From Corythucha ciliata (Eukaryota > Arthropoda > Insecta > Hemiptera > Tingidae): a stretch of DNA of 64,000 nt. Positions within the stretch are counted from its first letter, which is position 1. Each line of letters opens with the position of its first letter. Both the position numbers and the translations under genes were made by a program. The stretch lies in contig CM075939.1 of assembly GCA_038030265.1 (NCBI GenBank), positions 54,541,253 to 54,605,252 of the forward strand. Direction: 5' to 3'. The notes beneath the pieces are model-generated. The model was not told the origin of the DNA and searched no databases. It worked only from the letters and a program-made list of their open reading frames with translations. Of the stretch, positions 25,301-33,100 are shown piece after piece.

Positions 25301-25574
25301 TTTTTTTTTCTCGTTCATCACCCTGTTCCAGCGACACCTGGCACGAGTGCCAGACGATTGGCTTGGAAGTTCAAGACGCCTTCTCGCCTGCACTCGATCG
25401 CGAACTAATTCGGCGGTCTTCGTCGACCGTCGAGGACGAAGCGAGCAGTGCGAGCCCCTGTTCAGTAACGGTCTCTTCATGGGCGGGAACAAGTCAAAAA
25501 GTGCCGATCAACTGCCAGGGCGAATGGTGCCGATCATCGATTTAAAGTGTTTCAGCAGAGAGAGACTGAATTAA
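4251..25574 (+). CDS. FN3-transmembrane protein gene (partial, six exons seen)
   Basis: Exons: 4251-4390, 4476-4591, 17200-17349, 17532-17603, 18083-18190, 25332-25574. All boundaries are AG/GT and the phases are consistent. The product shows the C-terminal half of a fibronectin III domain (ANTQYQITVTAV, ending RPVVFRTL), a Pro-rich juxtamembrane segment with NVT and NIT glycosylation sequons, one hydrophobic helix (GIVCLVLLVWVGAIILFF), then a basic-aromatic stretch (NRWGKIRMLLPYQPDY) and a Ser/Arg-rich tail ending at TAA. The single FN3 plus TM plus short tail layout resembles FNDC4/FNDC5-like proteins; that is a topology-based inference. The 5' part is not identified. The 12.6-kb third intron and 7.1-kb last intron hold most of the transposons. 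Confidence 0.7.
4476..4591 (+). CDS. Exon: juxtamembrane Pro-rich segment
   Basis: Acceptor AACAG ends at 4475, donor GTAAGA follows 4591. The phase matches the preceding exon (G joined to AC gives Asp). It encodes 38 further residues with two N-glycosylation sequons (NVT, NIT) and a proline-rich stretch ending PETPYYVQ, joining at phase 0 to the transmembrane exon 12.6 kb downstream. Confidence 0.7.
4592..5514 (+). other. Intronic sequence, nothing recognised
   Basis: AT-rich intron sequence with a C run near 4795 and a G run near 5183. No domain-bearing frame. It ends where the poly(A) end of the minus-strand LINE begins (plus-strand T run 5515-5535). Confidence 0.5.
5770..6978 (-). pseudogene. 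Jockey LINE reverse transcriptase, C-terminal two thirds
   Basis: The longest intact piece (6527-5925) has the RT hallmarks [17 protein letters not shown] (motif B) and MFADDVAVLA (catalytic FADD, motif C), then VRYLGLTLDKKLTWHDH (thumb) and a C-terminal RLIYTSLIRPIWMYGCQIWG. Upstream to 6978 another frame carries IPKPGKN, YRPISLLS, FGFRSK and AFDKVWH, so at least one frameshift separates them. Downstream, LHSDLDIPLVNEI continues the family's tail after another break. It ends at the hAT insertion and the domain resumes at 8852. Confidence 0.85.
6979..8851 (+). mobile_element. hAT-like non-autonomous element, family A (1,873 bp)
   Basis: Starts CAGTGGCGGATCCA and ends TGGATCCGCGCCTG (12 of 14 TIR positions match). 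It is flanked by ACGGCGTT (6971-6978) and ACGTCGTT (8852-8859), an 8-bp target duplication with one mismatch, as expected for hAT transposition. The insertion is independently proved because the LINE RT reading frame continues across it. Just inside the left end is a 22-bp perfect palindrome (6994-7015). The interior (about 7370-8340) is a ~31-bp repeat array, family A. No transposase frame exists. Confidence 0.85.
7370..8340 (-). repeat. Degenerate ~31-bp array, family A, inside the hAT-like element
   Basis: Units of the form AAAATGGCCAAACTGACCAT followed by TCGCGCCC are the reverse complement of the 480-1250 array. The best preserved run is about 7600-7720, with repeated 'gcgcgccaaaaatg' units. 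Open frames here are repeat by-products. Confidence 0.75.
8852..9835 (-). pseudogene. Jockey LINE endonuclease and RT N-terminal part
   Basis: On the minus strand from 9835 the frame reads LPPFQEEEYQVARISIKLN, then YYSAP and FLLGGDFNAKHPRWGS, the apurinic-like endonuclease signature (GDFNAKH), ending in QDVLDFFYYKKY near 9466. Toward 8852 the frame gives LPRKGLVLLTQIYND, the start of RT, which continues directly after the hAT-like element as VIRLAYYPSKWKHAMIIM. The first part of the endonuclease is missing at the BEL boundary. Confidence 0.75.
9836..10307 (-). repeat. 3' LTR of the BEL/Pao element
   Basis: On the minus strand it begins TGTTCAG next to a purine-rich tract (CAGGGGGGTGGGG, the likely polypurine tract, about 10308-10320) and ends CAATTAACA at 9836, giving TG...CA ends and about 472 bp. 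Its terminal 30 bp recur at 16057-16086. It contains a long T run on the plus strand (10150-10171) and a G run near 9897. Confidence 0.7.
10342..11752 (-). pseudogene. BEL/Pao integrase and C-terminal domain
   Basis: Three overlapping frames. 11752-11258 has an integrase zinc-binding-like region (HPGPSNLMAMISRQFWIV). 11432-10809 has the catalytic core with D of LDCLGPISIKS, D of SLHSDNGTNFVG and E of HFGGLWESLVKSVK, the DDE triad. 10797-10342 has the basic C-terminal domain usual in Pao integrases (PPLAWPTGRI, HVRVVTVRT). Frame changes between them show decay. The last stop is about 35 bp before the 3' LTR. Confidence 0.85.
11765..12514 (-). pseudogene. BEL/Pao RNase H region
   Basis: The frame contains FELHGFCDSSEVAYAAVIY, then LSLPRLELSGALLLAQL and QYFLWTDSMIVLHCI, the acidic-residue motifs of the Pao RNase H domain, followed by VPSPTNPADCASRG, which is typical of this family upstream of the integrase. 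It overlaps the RT frame by about 30 bases in another reading phase. Confidence 0.85.
12486..13490 (-). pseudogene. BEL/Pao reverse transcriptase
   Basis: Recognised by YFIPYHAVVKLDSDTTKVRV, FDASCRTTNNRSLNDCLLTG and VVLTGDIKKMFCQIRV. The catalytic NYTYVDDLIF is present near 12950 but in a different reading phase from the surrounding frame, so frameshifts flank the YVDD motif. Downstream, GHFHMRKWLSN and LGVQWQPDDDTFTF continue the domain. Confidence 0.85.
13529..15716 (-). pseudogene. BEL/Pao gag and aspartic protease
   Basis: The N-terminal gag starts at 15716 (MDVAQIKKEYSRLKFVISRL) and breaks near 15.5 kb. The main frame 15469-13529 has the Pao gag signature LPSFDGDTKAWLDFKTMF, a cysteine/histidine knuckle region (CAICLAADHVSRNCKSKQKC, GTCSGKHHTLLH) and the protease CVLDSGSLSSFVTD, with DSG as active site. 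Frameshifts near 15.46 and 15.56 kb disrupt the start. Confidence 0.85.
16038..16086 (-). other. BEL 5' LTR remnant and primer-binding site
   Basis: On the minus strand the remnant ends CAATTAACA (16057), followed after one base by TGGTCCTCCAAGGGTCCGG (16055 downward). That begins TGG, complementary to a tRNA CCA end, with an acceptor- and T-arm-like complement. I do not assign the tRNA. The remaining ~440 bp of LTR is absent. Confidence 0.55.
16087..16790 (-). pseudogene. Jockey LINE ORF1 (gag-like) fragment
   Basis: The minus-strand frames give PPPIFLHNVQEMNVLLNQIK, then FRVVIRGPHHTSDIDAMMAE, LKSLGFDPIRMSPVI and CLRCQEYGHTEDYC with CVKCDESH, and after a frame break PVCTNCKGPHTANYRGCPV. This is the Jockey ORF1 order: RRM-like region, then CCHC zinc knuckles. 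It is cut at 16087 by the BEL remnant. Confidence 0.8.
17200..17349 (+). CDS. Exon: transmembrane helix and cytoplasmic start
   Basis: Acceptor TTCACAG ends at 17199 and donor GTAGCG starts at 17350. Fifty codons in phase 0 encode TVNQVRGIEI, a helix of about 20 hydrophobic residues, then NRWGKIRMLLPYQPDYKDTQLK. Reading through the donor gives only VA and a TAA stop at 17356-17358, so retention of this intron would yield a short-tailed isoform. Confidence 0.75.
17532..17603 (+). CDS. Exon: Cys/Gly-rich 24-codon cassette
   Basis: Acceptor TTTTAG ends at 17531, donor GTTACT follows 17603. Twenty-four codons in phase 0-0 encode a Gly/Cys/Thr-rich segment with a duplicated TCQGG motif and a CC pair. 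Its symmetric phase means it could be skipped without breaking the frame. Support is splice-site and phase logic only. Confidence 0.45.
18083..18190 (+). CDS. Exon: cytoplasmic tail, 36 codons
   Basis: The AG at 18081-18082 is chosen over the AG two bases earlier because the earlier one gives an in-frame stop. The donor GTAAGA follows 18190. It encodes a Gln/Ser/Arg-rich segment ending RLQLQVRSPTQGRRLSP and joins in phase 0 to the last exon. Confidence 0.5.
18191..19960 (+). other. Intronic sequence, nothing recognised
   Basis: AT-rich, with an A run near 18056 and T run near 18238. A GC-rich patch at 19660-19740 has short inverted motifs of CCCGTC and GACGGG. No supported exon or element end. 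Confidence 0.4.
19970..20396 (+). repeat. Degenerate ~29-bp array, family B, left part
   Basis: Units of the form TTTTCTCAATTTTAGCTGCG followed by AATTAGCGC. The array continues in the same orientation at 22580-23640, so it was split by the 20397-22571 element. Confidence 0.7.
20397..22571 (+). mobile_element. hAT-like non-autonomous element, family B (2,175 bp)
   Basis: Starts CAGGGGCGTAGGTACG and ends CCTACCAACGCCACTG (13 of 16 TIR positions). It is flanked on both sides by TCTCCCAG (20389-20396 and 22572-22579), a perfect 8-bp duplication. G- and C-runs near each end can pair. The interior is a family B array in the opposite orientation to the array it interrupts. No transposase frame. 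Confidence 0.85.
20880..22420 (-). repeat. Family B ~29-bp array inside the hAT-like element
   Basis: Units such as AAAATTGAGAAAAACGCTAA followed by TTCGCGGCT recur, often with base-level decay. It is the inverse orientation of the flanking arrays at 19970-20396 and 22580-23640. Confidence 0.75.
22580..23640 (+). repeat. Degenerate ~29-bp array, family B, right part
   Basis: Same unit and orientation as 19970-20396 (for example GTGAATTAGCGTTTTTTCTC and AACTTTAGCAGTAAATTA). No TIR or duplication was found at the outer limits (about 19.8 and 23.65 kb). Confidence 0.7.
23650..25331 (+). other. Intronic sequence, nothing recognised
   Basis: Contains a G run (24527-24537) with nearby C-rich complements, and a long CT-rich tract (about 25150-25330) leading into the last-exon acceptor of the FN3 gene. 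Confidence 0.4.
25332..25574 (+). CDS. Terminal exon of the FN3-transmembrane gene
   Basis: Acceptor CTGTTCCAG ends at 25331 after a long pyrimidine tract (about 25170-25330). Eighty codons plus TAA encode RHLARVPDDWLGSSRR, a basic Ser/Arg stretch, and LFMGGNKSKSADQLPG near the C-terminus. GC content is clearly above the flanking intron, as expected of an exon. AATAAA lies 23 bases after the stop. Confidence 0.6.
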   Translation, partial: RHLARVPDDWLGSSRRLLACTRSRTNSAVFVDRRGRSEQCEPLFSNGLFMGGNKSKSADQLPGRMVPIIDLKCFSRERLN

Positions 25575-25596
25575 AAGAAACACGTTTTCTTTTTTC

Positions 25597-25602
25597 AATA
25601 AA
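25597..25602 (+). terminator. Polyadenylation signal AATAAA, FN3 gene
   Basis: AATAAA 23 bases downstream of the stop codon, the first of two overlapping copies. A short 3' UTR fits the convergent ABCB gene beginning about 1.1 kb further on. Confidence 0.55.
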
Positions 25603-25609
25603 TAAAATA

Positions 25610-26746
25610 AAAATGTTCATTTAGAAAAATGTATCACGCTCTTTGTTGTAGTTTTTAAGTTTGTACGAAACAATGAACCGCGGAGTGCAGGCTCCAAAGG
25701 GCGCGTCTGGAGAGTCGTGAACAAGCTCTAATTTTGTTTATTGTATTTAATTTTCGTTGTGTAATATACACTACTTGTTTTTGTAAAAAAAAACAATAAC
25801 TACGTAAGCAGCTGGTGGAGTACTTGGGGGAACAACAATGATATCTTGACCCGATGTGTCAATTTGGATTTCTTTACTAGACCTTCCAGAGTTACCAGTC
25901 CTTTCCAAAAATTTCGTATGAAAAAATTTAATTTTTTTGTTTGTCCTAATACTCGACCGAATAAACAACTATTCAGCACAAAACAAACTGATTGTAATAG
26001 CTCTATCATTCTCTTCACCTTTACGACTGGTGGCTAATATTAGAACTCAGACAAAGTAGTTTTAGATGAATGAAAGTGGTCGTGTCCCTCCTACTAAATT
26101 AATGAGTCAATTCCTCCGAAGCCTTAATCGCCACCCCCCTCCCCGTCAACAGATCACATTTCTTAGTATAACTTCCTCTCATAATAGAAGACTTCTAGCT
26201 GCCTTTTAATAAACGAATAAAAGCGTCAATATAGGGGGTCCTCTTTCATTTTCATATCGTTATTCAGACCGGGGGAAAACTCGAATAAACCATCTAGCTG
26301 TGCACTTTACACCACTTTTTCTATGTACGTCAGTGCCTCTTTGCTATTGTAAATAACGATTTTTAAATGAAGAGTACTGTAATCTTTTACGCTATTTTTA
26401 AATAAAACGTGTTACAAGGACTCCATTCTGTTCAAGGAATACAAAAAGTCTTTGCCAAAAAACTATAGGCCTTACATTTGTAAATACATTTTAAGATTTA
26501 TTATCAATGTATAAAATAATGGTAGACAGATTGAGCACCCTAAAATCATTAAATTGGACGAATTATTTTTTATTGGTGCCTCCTAACAGATTTTTTGGCA
26601 ATACGGCCGGAAAATTTTTAATTTTAACTTTTCACTTGGATCTTGTACTTTTATCAGCATCTGTATTTCTACTCATTTAATTGTAACAATGAAATTATTC
26701 AATAAATTATAATGTTATTCTGTTTAATCATTTTTATGAGCTTTTT
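25610..26746. other. Convergent intergenic region
   Basis: About 1.1 kb, AT-rich, between the 3' ends of the plus-strand FN3 gene and the minus-strand ABCB gene. An AATAAA on the minus strand at 26569-26574 could end the ABCB transcript about 175 bases after its stop. No gene seen. Confidence 0.5.
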
Positions 26747-27179
26747 TTACTGGTGCATGAGAAGTTCATAGTATTTCCCTTTTATTCGAACCAATTCATC
26801 GTGCGTGCCCTTCTCAGCGACCACGCCGTCCTGTATGACGACGATGACATCGGCACTTCGAACGGTTGACAAACGATGAGCGATAACGATTGACGTTCGA
26901 CCTTCGGACGCCTTGTCTAGAGCTTCTTGTACTAACTTGAATGCGTAGACGTTAAATTGTGCGTGTTATTAGATTAAGGGAAGTGAAAACACACACACAC
27001 ACCACACACACCCAAAAATAAATAATACAAACCTTTTCACTTTCGGTGTCTAGTGCCGATGTCGCCTCGTCCAACAGTAATATTTTTGGATTTCTGACCA
27101 GAGCTCGGGCGATGGCCACTCTCTGTTTCTGTCCACCCGACAATTTCGATCCTCGCCCACCCACTCCAGTGTCGTACCC
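26747..27179 (-). CDS. ABCB exons: NBD2 second half and C-terminus
   Basis: Exon 27179-27033 (49 codons) has [20 protein letters not shown] and [15 protein letters not shown]. After a 97-bp intron, exon 26935-26747 has the H-loop [18 protein letters not shown] and GTHDELV, ending KYYELLMHQ and TAA. Both exons are phase 0. The acceptor of the first is purine-rich (an A run before AG), which is unusual. Confidence 0.93.
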
Positions 27180-30100
27180 CTTTTTTTTCGGAATAAATAC
27201 AATTAAACGTCCGTGAACAGCAAAAATTAGGGAAGGGAACATTGACACTCTTAGCACTAAAGGGCAGTTTGCTTCAGCACTCGTCCTGAAAACTGTCTAT
27301 TTCATTCTCGAAACTCAGTTTTCAGGCGCTGGCGTGAATTGAATATACACCGTGTTGAAAGTGGATGAAAGAAGAAGCTTGGGTTCCTTATTTGTGCTAA
27401 CTTACCACTAAAATTAAAAAAAATATATTGATTCGAAGTAAGAAGGCAACTTTGCAGCTAAAATAGATAAAATACGTTAGCACCAAGATTCTATAGGCTA
27501 CTAAAATTGGAACAAGTACGCGGCAAACATTTTTGGGGAATCAAGTCATTATTCACAGCTAAAATAGAAGAGAAGCGACAACTCGTAGCAGAAAGCGAAA
27601 AAAAAACAAAAAAAAAACGCAGATTCGCGGCTAAAAACGCTGATTTCAGCCATAATTGGGAAAACACGCTAATCAGCGTTGCCAACTAACATTTCTCTTT
27701 TCCCGTCATGTCAAGCTCAAAATTCCGTCAGAAACCCGTCAAAAAAGTATAATAATCAGCAGCGTGCATAGTTAGGGGCGTCAATGGGCAGACATACCCG
27801 GGTCCCTCTTCTGATGAGGATGATCCTGAAACGCTTAAATATGGGAAAAACAAGGGATTGAGGGGGTGGGGGAGAACGAGAAAAAACAATTCGCGTTTTT
27901 TGGGACCCACATATCATACCTAAGGATGAGAAAAAGCACGAATTTAAGGCCATAATGAGTAGAATTCAATAGATCGCTGTTAAAACCTGGGGAAAACGAT
28001 TTATGGCTAAAACTGAGGCGCACGGCAACTATTACGAAAACGCCGATTCACGGTTTATAGAAGGCACGTATGCATGACTAATATGACTATGAACTAGAAA
28101 AGCGCTATAATTCATGACTAAAAATGAATAAACTGCTAATTGTTTGCTAAAACCAGCAAAATAAAGCGATAATTCGCTGCTAAAACAAAAAAAAAGCTCT
28201 CATTTGCAGCTTAAATTGAAAAAACATGATATTTCAAGGTTAAAATTGAGAAAGTTCATTAATTCGCTGCACAATTATTAAGAAAAAAATGTGCGACCAT
28301 CAGGGCGAGACCAGCACAAACTCACGGCTTCAACTGAATTCTAAGCGCGAACTTCTGGCGGTTTTAAAAACGTGATTTTGCGACTAAAATTAAGATTTAA
28401 AGCGCTAATTCTCATGCACGTGAACCTTGGCGGCACACATATCACTAAACACGACGAAAATGGCGCCATTCGTTTGTTTACTGTTTGTTTAGCCCAAATT
28501 TTCGTTTGTTTAGCCCGGCGAAACATGCATTTATAAGAAAATACATCATGAGTGCCGTTGCGTGAAGTTGGCGGCACACATGATGTATTTTCTTATAAAT
28601 GCATGTTTTGCTGGGCTAAACAAACGTAAACAAACGAAGTTCTGTCCGACTATGTAGCGAAACAATCGATTGGGGTCATGTGAGCCGTTGCGTGAAGTTG
28701 GCGGCTACATTTTGTTTTTTAAAAAGTAGTATTTTGCAGGGCTAAACAAACGAAAATTTGGGCTAAACAAACGTAAACAAACAGCAAGCAAACGAATGGC
28801 GCCATTTTCGTCGTGTTTAGTGATATGTGTGCCGCCAGGTACACGTGCATCTAATTCTCGGCTAAATTGAGGAAAAACGTTTGAAGTTGAAATTTAGAAA
28901 ACGTCTAGTTCGTGTCTTATCTTAAGAAAAAATAATTCAGCGTTTCTTGGTGCAATTGGACGAAGAAGTTGGAGACAAAATCGCTAATTCAAGGTGTATG
29001 AAGGTTCTTTATGGCTAACATTCAGGAAAAAAACTTAATGTGCAGCTCTTGGGGCAAATCCACGGTTAAAATTATGATAAATGTTTAATTCACAGCTTAG
29101 GTTGACGAAAATGCAACTTTGCTACACATAGCTTGACCAAAAAGTTAATTCGTGGCATAATCGAGAAGATGCGTATTCGTGGTTTCTTGAGGCAACTTCA
29201 TGACTATAGATGGGAAAAAGCCATTGAAAAAGCTAAAATCCATGGCTAGATATGGGAAGATACTCTAATACGCCATTGAAGTTGTGATAAGTCGCTACAT
29301 AGGACGTTATCAGGTTACGGTAACCTGATAACGTTTTCGCTATCAGGGGCTCTCGGATTTAACGAGTTTTTTGTCTTTTTGTCTTTTTAAGGCATTTTAG
29401 ACGTGTTTTGAGGTGCGGAGGTGAGAAAGAAGGAAACAACGAACATTTTAAGTGCTGAATCAAGTGCGTTGGATCGTTGGTAGTGGGAAAAGTTTCGGTT
29501 CATCGGTCGGAGGCCACGAGGGCCGCGTTATCGCTCACTATGGACGATAACCAAGAGTTAATCAACTCGGCTGAAAAGCTGAGAATCTCCAGGGACGGGT
29601 CTACCGCCTCTGGAGCAGCAAGGGACGACTCGTCGGCCCAAGCAAACCAGGGCGGAATACCCACCCAGGAAAGCAATACGGTGGTTGACGGAAATTTGAA
29701 ACCGACAGGGACGCGAACAGCGGCCCAAGTCCAACTCTGAGGCGGAAGATTCGGAGGGCTTTATTCGGACCCGTCGGGAGGCTAAGAAAGCCAGGGAGAA
29801 AAGTAGGCGCGAGAATAGAGCCCGTAAGGTAGCTGAGGCGAGGGCGAGACAGCCCCTCACGGGTTTTATGGGGAGGTTCGAACAACAACGCGAACAGTAC
29901 GAGCGCGAGCGTGAACAAGCGTATATAGATTACGGGAGGAGAAACGGAACGAAAACCAGAAGAGATTTCGGTCTACCTCGCACCATACCCCTCCGGGGAA
30001 AGGGGTAGTAGGACCGTCAAAAAGGTCCAAGAAGGAAGAAACGGAAGAGAAAGCACGCCAAGAGCATGGAAAGAGGGCCAAAACCTCGATGAATGCCAAG

Positions 30101-33100
30101 GCGGTTATGGTGAAAGTGGACGGCGGGGCCTTCTCAAATGAGGAGGCGGGCAAGGTAAGAAATTTCGTGCTAAGAGCGCTTATAGCGTGTCAAAGTATGA
30201 TCCGATTTGTAGACTCCGGGCTCGTACAGGAGAATAAAGTGTACGTTATGACGAGTGGGAGTAAAGAATATGCGGACTTGCTAATAAGTTCCTTAAGTGA
30301 CGGGGTGGGGGTACATGGATGGGCGATTTACCGGCTCTCGGAACTGCCGATTCCGAAGCGAATCCAGGGAGTCCTTACCGGTTTCGGATTGAGACAGGAT
30401 GAACTCCTGCCATGTATGGCAGTAGTTAGCCCAGATCTCACATTTCAATTCGATTAGTGGAGCATTGTTAGTTTTGAGACCGATCAGGTGGGGTTGAAAA
30501 CGGTGGTAACAATCGAGGTCCCGAAAGAAGACGTAGAAGAGGTGAAAAGGGTAGGCTACTTGGGAGTGGAACTGACCCGGGTCAAGTTCTGGGTACTTAG
30601 AAGCCCGTGGCTAGGGGATGAAACCGACGAGGAGGAAACCGCGATGGAGGTAGAGGAGGAAATAGCGGCTCAGAGACAGCAGCCGGGGGGGAGTGGGTTG
30701 GTCGTCACGACAACTGCAACAACCCGGCGTCCACCGTTTGGTAGAACTTTGGAGGAGGTGGAGGAAGATTTTCTCCGGTCCCCCAAAAAGGGGGGGGGGA
30801 GGTAAGTGAGGTTCCTACAGGCGAATACCCAGCATAGTAAAACGGCGGCAGCTGATGTAGCCGTATTGCTGGGTAAAAAGGAGTTCGACGTGGGACTGTT
30901 TCAGGAACCGTATGCATATAAGTCTAAGATTAGGGGATGGAATAATCAATATTATGTGTCTTTTTATACAGGAGTTAATGGAGTGCCTAGGGCATGTGTA
31001 GTCGTAGCAGCGGATTTACAACCGGTGCCACTGCGGGCGTACGAGACGAGGGACTTTGTGGCGGTTGCCGTCCAAGGAGAGATACCGGGCGTAGGACGAA
31101 AGAAAATAGTGGTGGTCTCGTGGTACCGGGCAGCGGACAGTGATGTGGTCCAAGAGTGCCTGGAACGCCTAAGAGATTATTGTAGCGACACTGGGAGCCT
31201 GTTAGTGGTAGGAGCGGACGTAAACGCCCACCATGAAGTGTGGGGTTCCTCAAATAACAATCGGCCTGGTGAGGAACTCCTGGAAGGATTGGTAAGATTA
31301 GGATTAACTATTGAGAATGTCGGGAGTGAGCCAACTTTTGTGGTGCGTAATAGGACACAGGTCCTGGATGTTACTCTAAGCTTAGGGCCGACGGGTAGAT
31401 GGATTACTAATTCGCGGGTCTGTGACAGATTAATAACTTCTGATCACAGGCCTATTATGTTTAGTTTAGGAGCCAAAGGAGTTAAGAAACCCCCTGGGAG
31501 GAATCCGAGACGGACGGACTGGGAGAAATTCGAGAGGACGGTAGGAGAAGCAACGGGAGAAGTATCCAGAAACACTTTAGATGAAGAGGAGAAAGAGATA
31601 GGAGAAATTATAACTTTGGCTTTTCAGGCGGCTTGTCCCGAGAGAAGGGTCAAAGAAAGGGGAGCGGTGTGGTGGAATGTCCACCTGAAAGAAAAGAAGC
31701 GGAGGATGAACTCGTCGTTGAGCGCGGCTAAGAGAACGGATGGAGAGGAGGAATGGGAGGCGTATCACCGGGCGCGGAAAGAATACAAAAGTGCGATTCG
31801 GAGAGAGAAGAGAAAGTCGTGGAGGAGCTTTTGCGAAAAGGTAGAGAGCACGCGGGAGGTGGCGAGACTTAACCGCATAGTAAAGGAGGATAGCCGGCAA
31901 CTTCTGGGCACAATTATTGAGCCGTCAGGTGAAGTAGTGGTAGAAAGTAGGGACATTTTGGAGTCGTTATTAAGCGCGCATTTTCCAGGTTGTGAGGAGA
32001 AGGAGGTTGTGCCCAGCCAGCATAGAGCGGAACATGAAGGAGCGATGAAAGAGAGCGACGCTATTATTAAAAGAGAGCGCTTCAGATGGGCCGTAAAGTC
32101 GATGGGCCAATATAAAGCACCGGGAATCGACGGGGTATACCCATGCATGTTGCAGAGGGCCGGAGGACGAGCGCAGGAAAGGATAAGGAGACTCTTCGTC
32201 ACATCTCTGGTGACGGGGCAAGTACCAACGCCATGGAAAAGGGTGAGAGTATCGTTCATACCTAAAGGTGGAGGGAAGCATGATAGGGCCGGAAACTTTA
32301 GGCCCATAAGTTTAAGTTTGGTAATGATGAGGTTGATGGAGAAGACGCTAGACGGGTATATCCGGGAGGGCATAGGTAAAAGCAGACCATATCATCCGAG
32401 GCAGCATGCTTATATAGCGGGGAAATCGACAGAGTCGGCGTTGCAAGAGCTGGTAGGGAAGCTGGAGGATACCATAGCCCAAAAAGAATACGCATTGGTT
32501 TTGTTCCTGGACATAGAGGGAGCATTCAACCAGGTCACTTTTCAGTGTATAGTGGAGGCTTTGAAAACCTTTCGGGTGGTTAGATGGATTAGTCATGCTC
32601 TGAGGCATAGGTGGATTAGGGCAGAGTTAGGGGGAGAAACGGTAGAAAGGAGGGCAAAGAGAGGAACCCCGCAAGGGTCTAGCCTCTCGCCCCTCTTATG
32701 GATAATAGTGGTAGATGAACTAATTAGATTAATGGAGGAAAATGGCTTCTATATGCAGTTTTTTGCGGACGATGGAGCCATCGTGGTTAGAGGAAAGGCA
32801 TTGTCGACACTTTTTGAACTTATGAGGCAGTCGATTAGTATAGTGGAGGAATGGTGCGAGCCAAGAGGGTTAACCATTAACCCGAGCAAGGTGAAGCTGT
32901 GTCTGTTCACACACTAGAGGAACAGGCAGGGGCTTCAGACTCTAAGTATTTAGGGGTGTGGCTAGATCATCGACTGAGCTGGGAAAAGCACATAAGGGAA
33001 ACTTATCAGAAGGCGATGGGCACCTTTTGTCAGGTTAGAAGGGTAGTGGGGAAAACATGGGGCCTGAACCCCAAAATGACCCTATGGTTGTACACGGGGA

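Noticed and set aside
30987..32608. Several long minus-strand frames (e.g. 31765-32373)
   Set aside because: Shadows of the plus-strand LINE ORF2, with no domains of their own.
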